From Meandrina meandrites (Eukaryota; Cnidaria; Anthozoa; Scleractinia; Meandrinidae): a stretch of 64,000 nt of DNA. Under the pieces are notes generated by a model. It saw only the letters and a program-made list of their open reading frames with translations. It was not told the origin of the DNA and did not search any database. The stretch is taken from NCBI GenBank assembly GCA_963693305.1, contig OY855913.1:6421701-6485700 (forward strand), read 5' to 3'. Positions 36,414 to 52,854 of the stretch are shown piece by piece (position 1 is the stretch's first letter; each line of letters opens with the position of its first letter). A program made the translations under genes and the position numbers.

Positions 36414-39400
36414 ATGGCGGACGGTGAGACCTCTCGATCTTGTTTACAACTTTCTAATTTACTTTTATTGCACTGATGCCTAAACCCTTCATATAGATCT
36501 CATCAATGCTTTCCGTTTCTTCTTAAGAAATCATTTCAAACCTCCTAGTGGTTATTCTTGATTCCAATCCGGTGTGGTGGGGAAGAATTGTTTGTGAAGG
36601 AAATCAATCCCATGGGCACGAACAACAACAGGTTAGGTTTCTTGTAATGTATTGTAATGTCTGTGGTTATAAATAATTAAAAAAAAAAACAACAAAAAAA
36701 CAACAACAACAGGTTAGGTATTAACTTCCATTTCTCCCAAGTAGCTTTGATCGAAAGTCTTATTATTCTTGATTATTCTTATTATTCTGATTATTCTGTT
36801 CGCTTTAATCAACTTTTTAGATCAGTTTGACACATTGTGTGGATAGTCTCATGGTGTTCTGTAATGCACATTTGATGATGAAACACAACAACTGTCTTTC
36901 TTTTATCGTGTCACACACGAGCACGAGGTGAGACTGGTTATAAAAAAAAAACACATTGATCATTATTACGATATTGCAGTGATACGAACTCAACCAGGCC
37001 ACCCAACGTTTTTTAGCCAATCACAAGACTAGTTCAGAACAAAAGAATTGGTCTTCCTTCATCAGCGCACCAATCACAGTAAGGGACAAATTAACTCCTG
37101 ATGAATGAACACCAATTCTTTTGTTCTGAGCTTGTCTTGTGATTGGCTAAAAACCGTTGGGTGGCCCCAGCTGAGTTTTTTTTCACTGTAACTTTTTCAT
37201 AAAGTTAAAAGGTGATGTTCAGGTTCATCTGTTTGTCATTTTGCTGGTCTCTTTCTGGGTGGGGGGGGGGACTCACACATGAAAGACACAGGGATGCTCG
37301 TCATCTCTCACAGGGGTGTAATTCGTAGATTTTGGTATTGTTTAGGGTGTTTCAGACAGGACACTTATATATTTCTCTTACATATAATTTTATGATTGAA
37401 CATGAAGAAGTATAAAATGATGTCATACCGGAAGTGGCAGTCTAGAGCAATTAGGCATGAAAAACGGTATCTTTTAGGGGTCAAAGAAAAGCTTGAGTCA
37501 TGATCAGAGTGGTCTTCTTCAGTGGCTTAATTCAAATAATATTTTTCTGACGTCCATCTCCCTCCCTTTCATATGGGAGATTCCCCCCCCCCCCCCTCCC
37601 TGGAGCAGTTTCTTACTGGTACTCTACAATATGTACTAATGCTAGCCCTAACCAAGAATGATTGAGACTCACCTGGGAGAAATGGGCAAGTGCTAATTTC
37701 CATCCCTGTAATGCCATATCCAAAGTGCATATGGAATTATAATATTATAAATTATTAATTATCTCATAAAGAGTCAGCAGGTATATATTTCTAAAATAAA
37801 TTTATTACGCTATTGTGTTTTGAACAGCAAGTTTGTGTTTCCAAAAGAAAATTCCAATGATGGTGCCAGTGACAATATTCAGAAAGATCTTCCTTCAGAT
37901 GGGAAATACGAAGGATTTGCTGATGTCAATGATGCCATTATCACAGAACTGAAAAATCTGTTGTCTACAGAAGATTCAAAAGGTACTACAAAAACCTTAT
38001 ATCCTGAATGAAATTTTTGCTCTTTATTTTCCCATTCTAATATATAACAACTTTATTTGCATCATAAAATAATATATGGATGCAACAGAGAAGAACTTGA
38101 CCTTCATATAGAAGCTGACTCCCTACCTAGAAGTAATCGCTGTAAGGCTGTTTGTATTAAATCCAGGGATGAGTGCTCAGTACATCTGAAGGGCCACTAG
38201 GCTCAAAGGCAGACTTCTGGGGAGCAGGGATAGCACAGTGGTGAGAGCACCCGCTTCTCACCAATGTGGCCCGGGTTCGATTCCTGGACCTGGCATCATA
38301 TGTGGGTTGAGTTTGTTGTTGGTTCTTGCCCCTGCTCCAAGGGTTTTTCTCCGGGGTTCTCTCGTTTTCCTTCCCCCACAAAAACTAACATTTCTAAATT
38401 CCAATTTGATCAGGAATTTGAGGGCCACTGAGGTTTGTCAGTCGCAAGACTGTTACATGCTACCCTCAATAAACAAAGTCGATTTATTTATTTATTTTTA
38501 TTTTGCCTTGTTATAACCTAGAGCAATTAACTCGGAAAAGGTGTGGAGTTTTTTTCTTCATTTTGTTTTTTTCAGCAGATGACCACAGCTCAGAGGTACC
38601 TCCCACTCTTCTTGCTAGTGCCTTAACCATGGCCTTATGTTGTATCTTTTGCTAATAATTAGTTGTCCCAGTGTTTTACAATTTGCTTCAGTTACAGTAA
38701 CCTTGTAAAGTGAACTCATACAATGTAATGTTGAACAGTGTACTAGATGCATGTGTCAGCCTGGGAAAAGAATAAAAGTAAAACTAGGGTATTGTGTGGA
38801 ATCCTCCCTTGGCAGCATCTTGTTAGGAGGAACAACGTTTTCTTGGGTTCATTCTACCATGTTCTGGGTAGATAGACAGTGGCCAAATTGCTTCTTTATC
38901 AGAGCTGCATTTTAGTGGCACACTGTCTTAGGAGCCTTCCTTATCCCTAGGATTGAAAAATATTAACCTTAACCTTGTTACATCAGATATTCACAGAGCA
39001 GAGAAAGAATGTCCAGGTAATAGGCATGTATGATGTTATTAATGAGATGAGGATTTTTATGCTGCATTTGCACCACTTCAAGTGAACAAATTACCAGTTC
39101 TTCCTTAAAAAATTTAATGTATTGTCAAGAGACAGGTGATGCCTGCCCCCCTCCCCCCCTCCCCCCCTCCCCCATCCTGAAGTAAGAAAATGCTCACCTT
39201 TACTCTGCCTGTGTTCTATGGCAAGACACAGTACTCTGTACAGCAAGGAGTATATTCATAGATGCACATACTTTTTGTGAGCTGTGAGGGCAAATCGAAG
39301 GGGGGGTGGGAGGTGGGGTGATACTTGACATTAGTCAGTTTTTTCCCTGTATATATTTGAGAAAGTAAGGAATTAATTAATGTGAAAAATTGTGTCTATT

Positions 39401-42400
39401 TTTAGTTGGGCAGAAACTCAAGTCGCGGATTTTGGTAAGTGCAATAGATGGCTTAGTGCACAAAACATTTAAGATGAACTCAAGATGGATCCATTTTAGA
39501 AATTGGACAAAAACTGTAACTTTTCCATTACTTATTTTTTTTCCACAGGTTTTGAAAGCTGCACCCGATGTATCAACACAATATATGCCGATAATGAACT
39601 GCATATTTGCTGCCCAAAAAAGTGTAAGTATTACATTCATGACAGACAAAAGCTGACAAAAGGCTTAGTTTGGCAACAAATAAACCCAGGACATTCTTTA
39701 ACTTTGTGTTATTTGATCATTTGTTCAGAATACTGTGATCGATGCGTGTGTACTGGATGAACACTCAGGATTTTTGCAGCAGGTATTGTCAAAACATTGC
39801 ACAGGGTCAAAAAACATAATTTTGTTCCTGGAACTGCTTCTTTAACTGTTTTGCTACATGTGGGTTTCTGTAAAACATAGTTATTCTCTAACAATAGTGC
39901 ATAGTTTCTCCCCATGTCCTTCTTGTTTAAATTTCCATCTACTAAGTGTTAGTGGTCTTAGTGTGATCAACGTAAGGCTAACCAATATTTTCTGCACGCA
40001 TTGCCTGCCTATGACGCTGGAAAGCGTTGAGTGGTGATCTTGGAGACCATTGGGGAAAATCCGTGATACTCACAGCTTATCCATGAAAGTTGGCAGGTTA
40101 AGTTGTGCTTTTTCACCTTTTCTTTCCAGGCAGCCGACATTACAGGTGGAATGTACCTCAAAGTGCCAACAACTCTTGCTTTGCTTCAATATCTACTAGT
40201 GAGTGATTAGAACGGCCAAGGGTTCAGTAATGCTCGTTCTTCGTAACACGAAGCTGAACAGCATTGCGTGACGATCTAAATAACGATTGATAAGTTAAAT
40301 TACTTATTAATGACTGTCTTATTCTTTATTACGATTTTTAAAAAGCTTTATCAGTAATGCTCACAATGCTACTCAAATGACAGTAACCCATTATGGGCAG
40401 AATTCAGATTTACCATCAAGGAGCAAAGAGATAAAACTTCATATCTGAGAAATCAGTCATAAAGGGGCACTGTCACGGGTATTTGTACTTTTTGGGCTGG
40501 AATAAAAAATGAAATGAACTGCTTTTTCGCGTACACTGAATATACTCCCAGAAAATCAAGAGAAGGAAATTTATCGATTTTCTTAAAGGCAGAACAAACC
40601 ATAGTCAGTTACGGGAGAATTTTCCACGAAACAAAGGGAAAACTTGAAAACATCAGCCTGAAAAAAGTATCCTATACTTTTTTCTGCAGATGTTCCTTCT
40701 GTTATAAGTGAAGGGCAGAACTCTAGACAGTTTTACCAGTTTAGCAACTAATGGAAAACCATTCAGGGTATTTTCCTTGCGACTTGAGGATTCGTTGCGA
40801 AACATCATTCAAGGGATATTTATTGTAGCGCTCTCGGTTTGACGAACCCCATTCTCTAAAAGCTCTCCTTTTCCCCACGAACTTTGGCGTAATTCTCTTA
40901 GCCTCAATCGTTAAACGAAAGTTACTGACATCTTTTCTTTAGCATAAGAACTTTAACTTTTGCATTCCATGAATTGATTCATTTCAGTGGGTGTTCCTTC
41001 CCGAGCCGCAAGTCCGTGAACAGCTGATTCTTCCCTCATCCGTGCACATTGACTACAGAGCCGCTTGTTTCTGTCACAGACGACTTGTGGATATTGGATT
41101 TGTTTGTTCAGTTTGTTTATCAAGTAAGACTGATCATACAGAATTGCGGTCACTTCACTCCATGGTCAGATCGCTCCCAGATAGATCGCTCCCAACCAAA
41201 GTCATATCGCTGCCAACCAAGTCACACTTTTCTCACGCTTAAAGATCGAGCGACATCCTTTGATATATTTTATCTCATTTACTTCCTGTACTCTGATTAT
41301 TGTTGACTGTATTTGCCATGCATTGAACAAAGATATAAAACAGCTACCTTTTTGTTACTTATTTTCTCGGGAACTTCATTTTGCAAAAAAAAAAATGGAA
41401 CAGGCAAATCTTGCGAGACTAAAATTTCTGGCAGAAAAGTCGTTTTGAAAGTCTCAGAACCTTAACACAACAAAACTTAAAACAGGTTGGCAACAACGGA
41501 CAACGTTATAATTCAAAGATCGGCATTTGCGATGTCTTGTCTCTGTTGTATGTTTTGGAGAAAGAGAGCGTACTCTTAGCTAATCATGTGAACGGATGTT
41601 ATGTTTGATAAGAGAATCTTACAGCAGTTTCGCATCATTAACTTTCTCAAGATCTTTTTTTCGCGGGTCTTTAATTTCGCGATTTTTTTGCAATCGTGAA
41701 AATCAAATCCCGCGAAAATAAGTAACAATAATTAAGGTATGCTATGATACATCAAGTCATAGTGATTAAGGTGGAGTTAATCGTAAACCTAAATAAAATA
41801 AGGGTGGTTTGATTTGGTAAAGATTTAAGACGGATTACCAACTCGACATCCGAACCATAGCTCTAAACTCGGTTAGAACTATCCTCGCCTCTTCTCAGAT
41901 AAAACCTCACATCTGGCGCCGGGCACAATAGGCTTATTAGGACAATTGCAAAAGGCGTTAAAACATCGGTTAAAGGGCGGGACTTGAAGCTGCAGAACTG
42001 TTGGATGATCATTTTTATCCCGCACGTTTATGATCTCAACTAATGTATTTCTTTTGTTTGACATTTACTGCAGTCTATTGCCAGTTCATTCCACTATGTC
42101 TCACTTGCCAGTAAGTTTGATTTGAGTATTTTTCCATTTCCTCATTGCGTGAAAACTTTTAGCCTGTTCCACGCTCTTGGTCAGTGGGGGCGATCGGAAT
42201 AGCGTGCGAGCGAAGACTGAAACACTAAGGGGGGTCGCCCTCTCGCTTTGTTGGTCGCTTCCACTGACCGAGAGCCTGAAACAGGCTAGAATGTTTCATG
42301 GTAACTTAATTAAGTGAGTTTGTTTAACATTTTGTTCCTTGTTGGTTAGGAAACAACAAGTTTGTTTGATCCACGTAGGCTAATCACTACTCAAACTTTA

Positions 42401-42485
42401 TTGTAGGACAAGATTTAAACTTCCAGCACTTCCCATGGCGAGACCAAAGAAGAAGAAGAAAGAAAACACAGCTCCTGGAAAGTAA
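36414..42485 (+). CDS. GTF2H3: TFIIH subunit p34 (GTF2H3/Tfb4), complete, 13 exons, 316 aa
   Basis: Exons: 36414-36423, 36528-36631, 36821-36927, 37828-37982, 38576-38641, 38987-39016, 39406-39434, 39549-39623, 39729-39782, 40130-40198, 40988-41123, 42074-42110, 42407-42485. They total 951 nt, all with GT/AG borders and matching phases. The protein starts [20 protein letters not shown] (von Willebrand A-like fold) and contains [45 protein letters not shown] and LLQYLLWVFLP. The C-terminus holds a C4-type zinc-binding set ([23 protein letters not shown]) and a lysine-rich tail. Length is close to the usual ~300 aa. p34 binds p44 in the TFIIH core, which works in transcription initiation and nucleotide excision repair. 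Several exons are tiny (29-30 nt). Confidence 0.95.
36997..37166. repeat. Fold-back element with ~55-bp arms in GTF2H3 intron 3
   Basis: GGCCACCCAACG at the left and CGTTGGGTGGCC at the right bound nearly identical inverted arms (TTTTAGCCAATCACAAGAC..., ACAAAAGAATTGG) around a ~60-nt loop. Confidence 0.85.
38222..38505 (+). repeat. tRNA-derived SINE in GTF2H3 intron
   Basis: A box TAGCACAGTGGTGAGAGCA and B box GGTTCGATTCC are followed by a TTTCTCCGGGGTTCTCTC body, ACATTTCTAAATTCCAATTT and an ATTT-rich tail. The acceptor ends do not pair, so it is not a tRNA gene. Confidence 0.8.
39147..39175. repeat. C-rich tract, four C blocks separated by single T
   Basis: Runs of 5-7 C with single T spacers; the minus strand could form a G-quadruplex. 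Lies in a GTF2H3 intron. Confidence 0.7.
42161..42287. repeat. Small MITE with AGCCTGTT ends
   Basis: AGCCTGTTCCACGCTCTTGG and the inverse of its right arm (CCGAGAGCCTGAAACAGGCT), with CAGTGG/CCACTG inside; 127 bp, in the last GTF2H3 intron. Confidence 0.65.
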
Positions 42486-42533
42486 CGTTTAATGTTGTTC
42501 GATATTTCTGTACAGGTCAATGATATAATTTAT

Positions 42534-42539
42534 AATAAA
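42534..42539 (+). terminator. Poly(A) signal AATAAA of GTF2H3
   Basis: AATAAA lies about 50 nt after the GTF2H3 stop codon in an AT-rich context, giving a very short 3' UTR. This is a motif match only. Confidence 0.6.
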
Positions 42540-43011
42540 AGTATTTTGCTTGTTTGGAAAATAGAAGACTTTATTCTATTTTTAAAAGCAGAACTTAAAT
42601 TTGATTACATCAAATTTGCAGTCCAAGCAATTATCTTTTTCCTTCTCATGAGAAAAAGATGTCAAATAACGATTCGCAACGACATACAATGTCCATTTGA
42701 TGGATTTTTGCTATGTCTTACTACAAACTACAAGCTAATCTTTGATAAATAAGCCTCAGAGACTGTAAGTTTTCAAAAATAAGGCCCACGATGTGGGCTG
42801 TTTATTGGACTTCTTTCTTTTCAACCCGAAATAATTCAGTCGTATTTTCTTCCCTCAACGGGGTCACGGGAAACGGGATTTGAGTCAAGGAACGAGATCA
42901 ATGACATTTTAGAATTCTTTCTCTTGTCTTTTCCTTTCGAACGGGGGATGGGGGAATGACACACGGTGCTTATTCCTTATATTAAAACAAACAGAAGTGT
43001 ACAAATGGAGG

Positions 43012-43274
43012 TTTGGCCAAACGAGGATGAAAGGTGATAAGAGTTCAAACTCTTGCCGAGTCTTGTTTGGCCTGAAACTCTCATCGACTCTCATGCGCTC
43101 TCATCGACTTTGAAAATGCTCAAATTTTTCACGAGAGTCGATGAGAGTTTTCTTTCTTTCTCTCACTCTAGACGGACTCTTGACAACTCTCGTTCTCGTT
43201 TAGCACGAATTCATGATAGTCTATGAGAGTTGACGAAAACTCTCATGAAATTCAACTCTCATCCTCGTTTGGCC
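43012..43274. mobile_element. MITE with GGCCAAACGAGGATGA ends and repeated CTCATCGACTCTC
   Basis: TTTGGCCAAACGAGGATGA at the left and CTCTCATCCTCGTTTGGCC at the right are inverted repeats. The inside carries several ACTCTCATCGACTCTCAT units in both orientations, forming an inner stem. Confidence 0.75.
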
Positions 43275-43734
43275 CGGGACTAAAAGTATCTTTCTTAAAT
43301 TCGCTCACCGTGTAACAACGAGGGCTCCAGCTACGCTTTGTTGGCCGATGAGGAATTCCAACGGCTCAATAAATGCGAGACTCGCCAACATAATCAGAAT
43401 TTTTCCATAAAAGTTAACCTTATCACCCGAGACCCCGTTTTTACCTGGAACGCTGAATTAACATATGATCAATACATATACAGTGTAAATTAAAACGCAA
43501 GGGCGAGTTACCTTTACTGTACTTTCAAGATCCTATTCTTATCCTAGCGTTTTGATCAGTTTACAAACATTCTACAAGTATTCTAGTCCTTTTATAAAAC
43601 GAAGCCAACAATTTAGCGCTTTACCTCGAGCAAAAACCCAGTCATCTACTTAAATTTTAAAAGTTATGTCTGATCAAGTAGCTTTAACAAAGTATAGCTG
43701 AAAATTGCTTCGGAAAATTTCCGTTTCCTAGCAA

Positions 43735-44615
43735 AATTGGCTTCCACATTTCACTAATAAATAGTAGAAAAATGGACGCCAAGTTATGCCAGAAAGCAGT
43801 TCATGTTTCCACTACGGATACACACCGAGATACACACCTAGCTCAGTAGACATTTAATCACATTTTGAAAAAAAAATACTTGGTAAAGTCATAGCTGCTA
43901 GTCAAGAGTGATTTTACTTAACCCGTGAAACAACATCAAGCAATTGGTACGTAACAGTCAAAACTAAACAACAACGACTACAAAAAAAACAAAACAACGG
44001 AATTAGTGTGTAGTACTATCTAAAAGATAAATAACTATTTCACAGTTTAAGTAAAACCACTCTATACCGCTTACAGCTGAAAACTTTTAAGTATTTTTGC
44101 TTCCTGGCAAAACTGACTTCCATATGTTTTACTAAAAAATAGTAATCCATGAACGCCAAGTTTTGCCAGAAAACAGATCACATCTTCTGGGCAAACACAA
44201 GTTGGGCCGTCGCAAGCAAGAGCTTTATCTCCAACCCTCCAAGTTAAGACCATTTTAGTCGCCATGGCGGCTAAAAGTTTGGAGCTGGCGACTAAATATG
44301 AACAGAAGTCGCCAGCCTGGCGACTAAAATTGAGAAGAAGGATTGAAAGCACGAGCTTAATTTAGCGACTAAAATTTTTCACTGACGACCAAACTTGAGC
44401 AGTCGGTGGCCAAATGGCCACTAAGGAAAAAAATAAACTTGGAGGGTTGATCTCGAATGTGCCTTTTTCAGGAGACTTTTCCTACAACTTGATTTCACAA
44501 TTTCAGAAGTGTTACCACTTCCTGGTAAAGCATGGCTCCATACTTTACTACATACTACATACTAATAATTAGTGTAGTTATGGATACCAAGCTATGCCAG
44601 AAAACAGATCATATC
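43735..44615. repeat. Three diverged direct copies of an AAGTTATGCCAGAAA unit
   Basis: GCCAAGTTATGCCAGAAAGC (about 43779), GCCAAGTTTTGCCAGAAAAC (about 44155) and CCAAGCTATGCCAGAAAACA (about 44588) each follow a CTTCCA/CTCCATA and AATAGT/AATTAGT motif. The 218-bp element sits between copies 2 and 3. Confidence 0.55.
44232..44449. mobile_element. CAACCCTCC-type MITE, 218 bp, copy 2, 5-bp duplication ATCTC
   Basis: Same TIR and length as 30876-31093, with scattered substitutions; ATCTC at 44227-44231 and 44450-44454. Confidence 0.85.
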
Positions 44616-45584
44616 TCCAGTACTATTTCAAGCATAACGTTTCACCGTCACGGGCTTAACATTTAATAAACTCAAGTCTGATGTGCCGTGCTTCATGACA
44701 ACTTAGATGGTTTCCGCTGACAGTTCGAGCAATAAGTATTTACCAAAAATCTACTCAAAGAAAAGTAATGTTTTGTATACTATTTGAACCACCTCACTGT
44801 AGTTCGTTTCTATAAGTGACCCTGCGGTTAAATTCTAAAGCCTTCTCGAGAAGGTTAAGGTCAAACCTTGTAAAAATGCTTAAAATACATGTTGTTTTCT
44901 TTTGAACTGATGTGAAACGTCCGTTTTAACTTAAATATGGAGAACTTCAAGTTCATTTTTCTCTCGGCGGTCTGCTTGAGGGCTAAAGTTTCGATACGTT
45001 CTTCCTAACTATATTCAAACTGTTATCATGATACGAGTCATTTTTGGTATCTTTATTTTTGCCTTTATTGCTTGATTGTTGAGTGGAAACCGTCTTTAAT
45101 TCACAATGATGTTAAAAGTACTAAAAAGTCAGTAATATTTCGAAACTTCACGTCACTAAGTTTCTGGAAAAAGCAAGTCCAAAGAAAATACTTGAGTGTT
45201 GTTTGGTAATGAACTCGCATAGGTACCAGTGAATGGACAGTGGATGCAGGACTGGATAGCTCTGCTCTAAAATCGACAAATGTTGATGTTGATTTTATTC
45301 CTAGAAAACTATAATTTTGGCAATTTTCACCCATTCTACAGCCAAACCTCTCCTTCTGAAAACCTCAATAATATGGACACCTCTACACAATGGACAGTTC
45401 ACTTGGTTCCAGAGAGGCAAGAATTTCATATAAATTTTCTCTAATTCCACGATAAGCTCCACCGCTGCTGTACAGAGCGGTGTCCCTCCTTATTATGCCA
45501 AATGTGTCTGGTGTCCTTTATTGTAATAGCTGTTTAGTTAATCGGGCAGAACTAGGACATAAACGAGGTTTGACTTTTTTTGTG

Positions 45585-45590
45585 TTTATT
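45585..45590 (-). terminator. Poly(A) signal AATAAA of MAPK7 (minus strand)
   Basis: TTTATT on the plus strand, i.e. AATAAA on the minus strand, about 150 nt downstream of the MAPK7 stop. It is the nearest clear signal I saw. Confidence 0.45.
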
Positions 45591-45738
45591 CATCTTTACA
45601 TTGTCGCATATTAAAATTTTTTTTAAAAAAAGTGTGAAAAACGCAAACATTCCCTGCAATAAGGCTTGACCAAATTACAGGTGGCATGCATTTTACATGT
45701 AAACAATAAACTGTACGTACAATACAAATAAACAGATG

Positions 45739-51493
<5,755 letters not shown>

Positions 51494-51503
51494 CTACGCG
51501 TCA

Positions 51504-51567
51504 CTATTTATACGGAAGGCGGATCACGTTAAAAATAGTAACAGATGACGTCGCCCACAGCCAATCA
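51504..51567 (-). promoter_or_regulatory. MAPK7 promoter motifs: TATA, MEF2-like, CRE, CCAAT
   Basis: Read on the minus strand towards the ATG at 51400: inverted CCAAT (51561-51567), CRE core TGACGTC (51546-51552), CTATTTTTAA (51538-51529), which fits the MEF2 consensus, and TATAAATAG (51512-51504). The TATA box predicts a start near 51475 and a 5' UTR of about 75 nt. Four ordered motifs within 65 bp at the right distance make this a good promoter candidate. Confidence 0.65.
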
Positions 51568-52614
51568 AATTTCAACCGGAAAAGTAACAACTGTAAGGGA
51601 AAACCCCACAAACATTTATTTATAAAAATCCGGGTTCAGGACAAAAGCTGCTGTATAACAATGACTTCCCTTAGGTATTAAATTGCAAAGATCTTGGGAG
51701 AATTGGGAGCTAATCTGGTGTAAAGTTGATGCATATGCTTGTTGGTTAATCAACTACAAGACCTGCTTAAAACAGGTCATACAGGATCTTAGAAACCCAA
51801 CAGATATTAATCAACCTCAGTATATTGCATGGAGATTAGTCTACAGAGACTAGCAAGGGAGTACATTTGAAGAGGAATGAAATCATAAGTACCCACCCCT
51901 CCCTAGAGTTGTTGCAAAATACATATTGATGGTGTAAACAGAAAGGCTGACTGCACAGTTGGATTGAACTATTGTTGTTCACTCCCTGAAGAGTGAAGGC
52001 CGTGCCTGACAAAATATTTGAAATATAATAGTTCAATCCAACCATAGCTAGTCAGCCATTCTGTTTTTTCAATTACTTGAATCTCTACATTTTGCTGATC
52101 AGATCCACCAGGATCCAGTTCCTTTGTTTTGTCCGTTGGCCCTTTCTTAAGTTCAAAGTTTTCATATTAATAGAGAGCTTAAGCACAGACATTTTTGAGC
52201 CACGGACAGCAACTGGAAGGCGAATGTTTAAGGTTTTGGCGAACTTTTACTTCCAAAAATGAGTTAGAAAGCTTTCATTTTAGCACTTACAACTTGAATT
52301 TTTGAATGAAAAGCTGACAATAAGCACTAAAGAGGAGATGGTTCCATTTCCGGCTACCGTCTGTGGCTCAAAAACGCCTATGCTTAAGCTCTCTAATGAG
52401 GCCCAACCCCACCCTGCTGTCATCAACTGGGGTCTTGATGAACCACCAACTGAAAACATTTGAAATAAGTTTTTAACGTGTGAGAGTCAAATCCAAAATG
52501 CATTGAAATGATGCTAAATTATAGTTGGTGGAGGTTTCTTACTTGCTTTCTTCAGCACTTCTCTTTGAAGGACCAGAGGGAATTACAGCTGTATTTTGCA
52601 CCCTAGTGTTAGAT

Positions 52615-52783
52615 TTTCTTTGGGATTGTTATTATCCCTCGCTGGATTTCCCTGGGGATTGTTATCACCCAAGTGCTTGGTTTCCCTGGGGATTGCTATT
52701 ATCCAAGTGCTAGATTTCCCTGGGGATTGTTATCATCCAAGGGCTAGATTTCCCTGGGGATTGTTATCACCCAAGTGCTGTAT
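52615..52783. repeat. Minisatellite, 34-36 bp unit, 5 copies, beside VKOR 3' end
   Basis: Unit TTTCCCTGGGGATTGTTATC plus ACCCAAGTGCTAGA, repeated with small changes. Because no stop lies in the unit it makes artificial open frames. Confidence 0.85.
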
Positions 52784-52819
52784 CATCAATTATCTCACAA
52801 TTTCCATTAAAATATTAAC

Positions 52820-52825
52820 TTTATT
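52820..52825 (-). terminator. Poly(A) signal AATAAA of VKOR (minus strand)
   Basis: TTTATT on plus (AATAAA on minus) 30 nt beyond the VKOR stop codon. Confidence 0.55.
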
Positions 52826-52854
52826 GATCCTTATTACAAAATCATGCAGTGATT

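Larger units (their letters stand above)
42540..45584. other. Intergenic gap between convergent GTF2H3 and MAPK7, repeat-rich
   Basis: No coding frame with conserved content was found. The gap holds a short inverted-repeat element (43012-43274), three diverged direct copies of a short unit (43735-44615) and one copy of the 218-bp CAACCCTCC element (44232-44449). The remainder looks like unassigned AT-rich sequence. 45340-45580 has weak resemblance to worn mariner-type ends but I could not prove it. Confidence 0.6.

Noticed and set aside
38222..38300. Possible tRNA gene
   Set aside because: A and B boxes are present but the acceptor ends do not pair and a SINE body follows.
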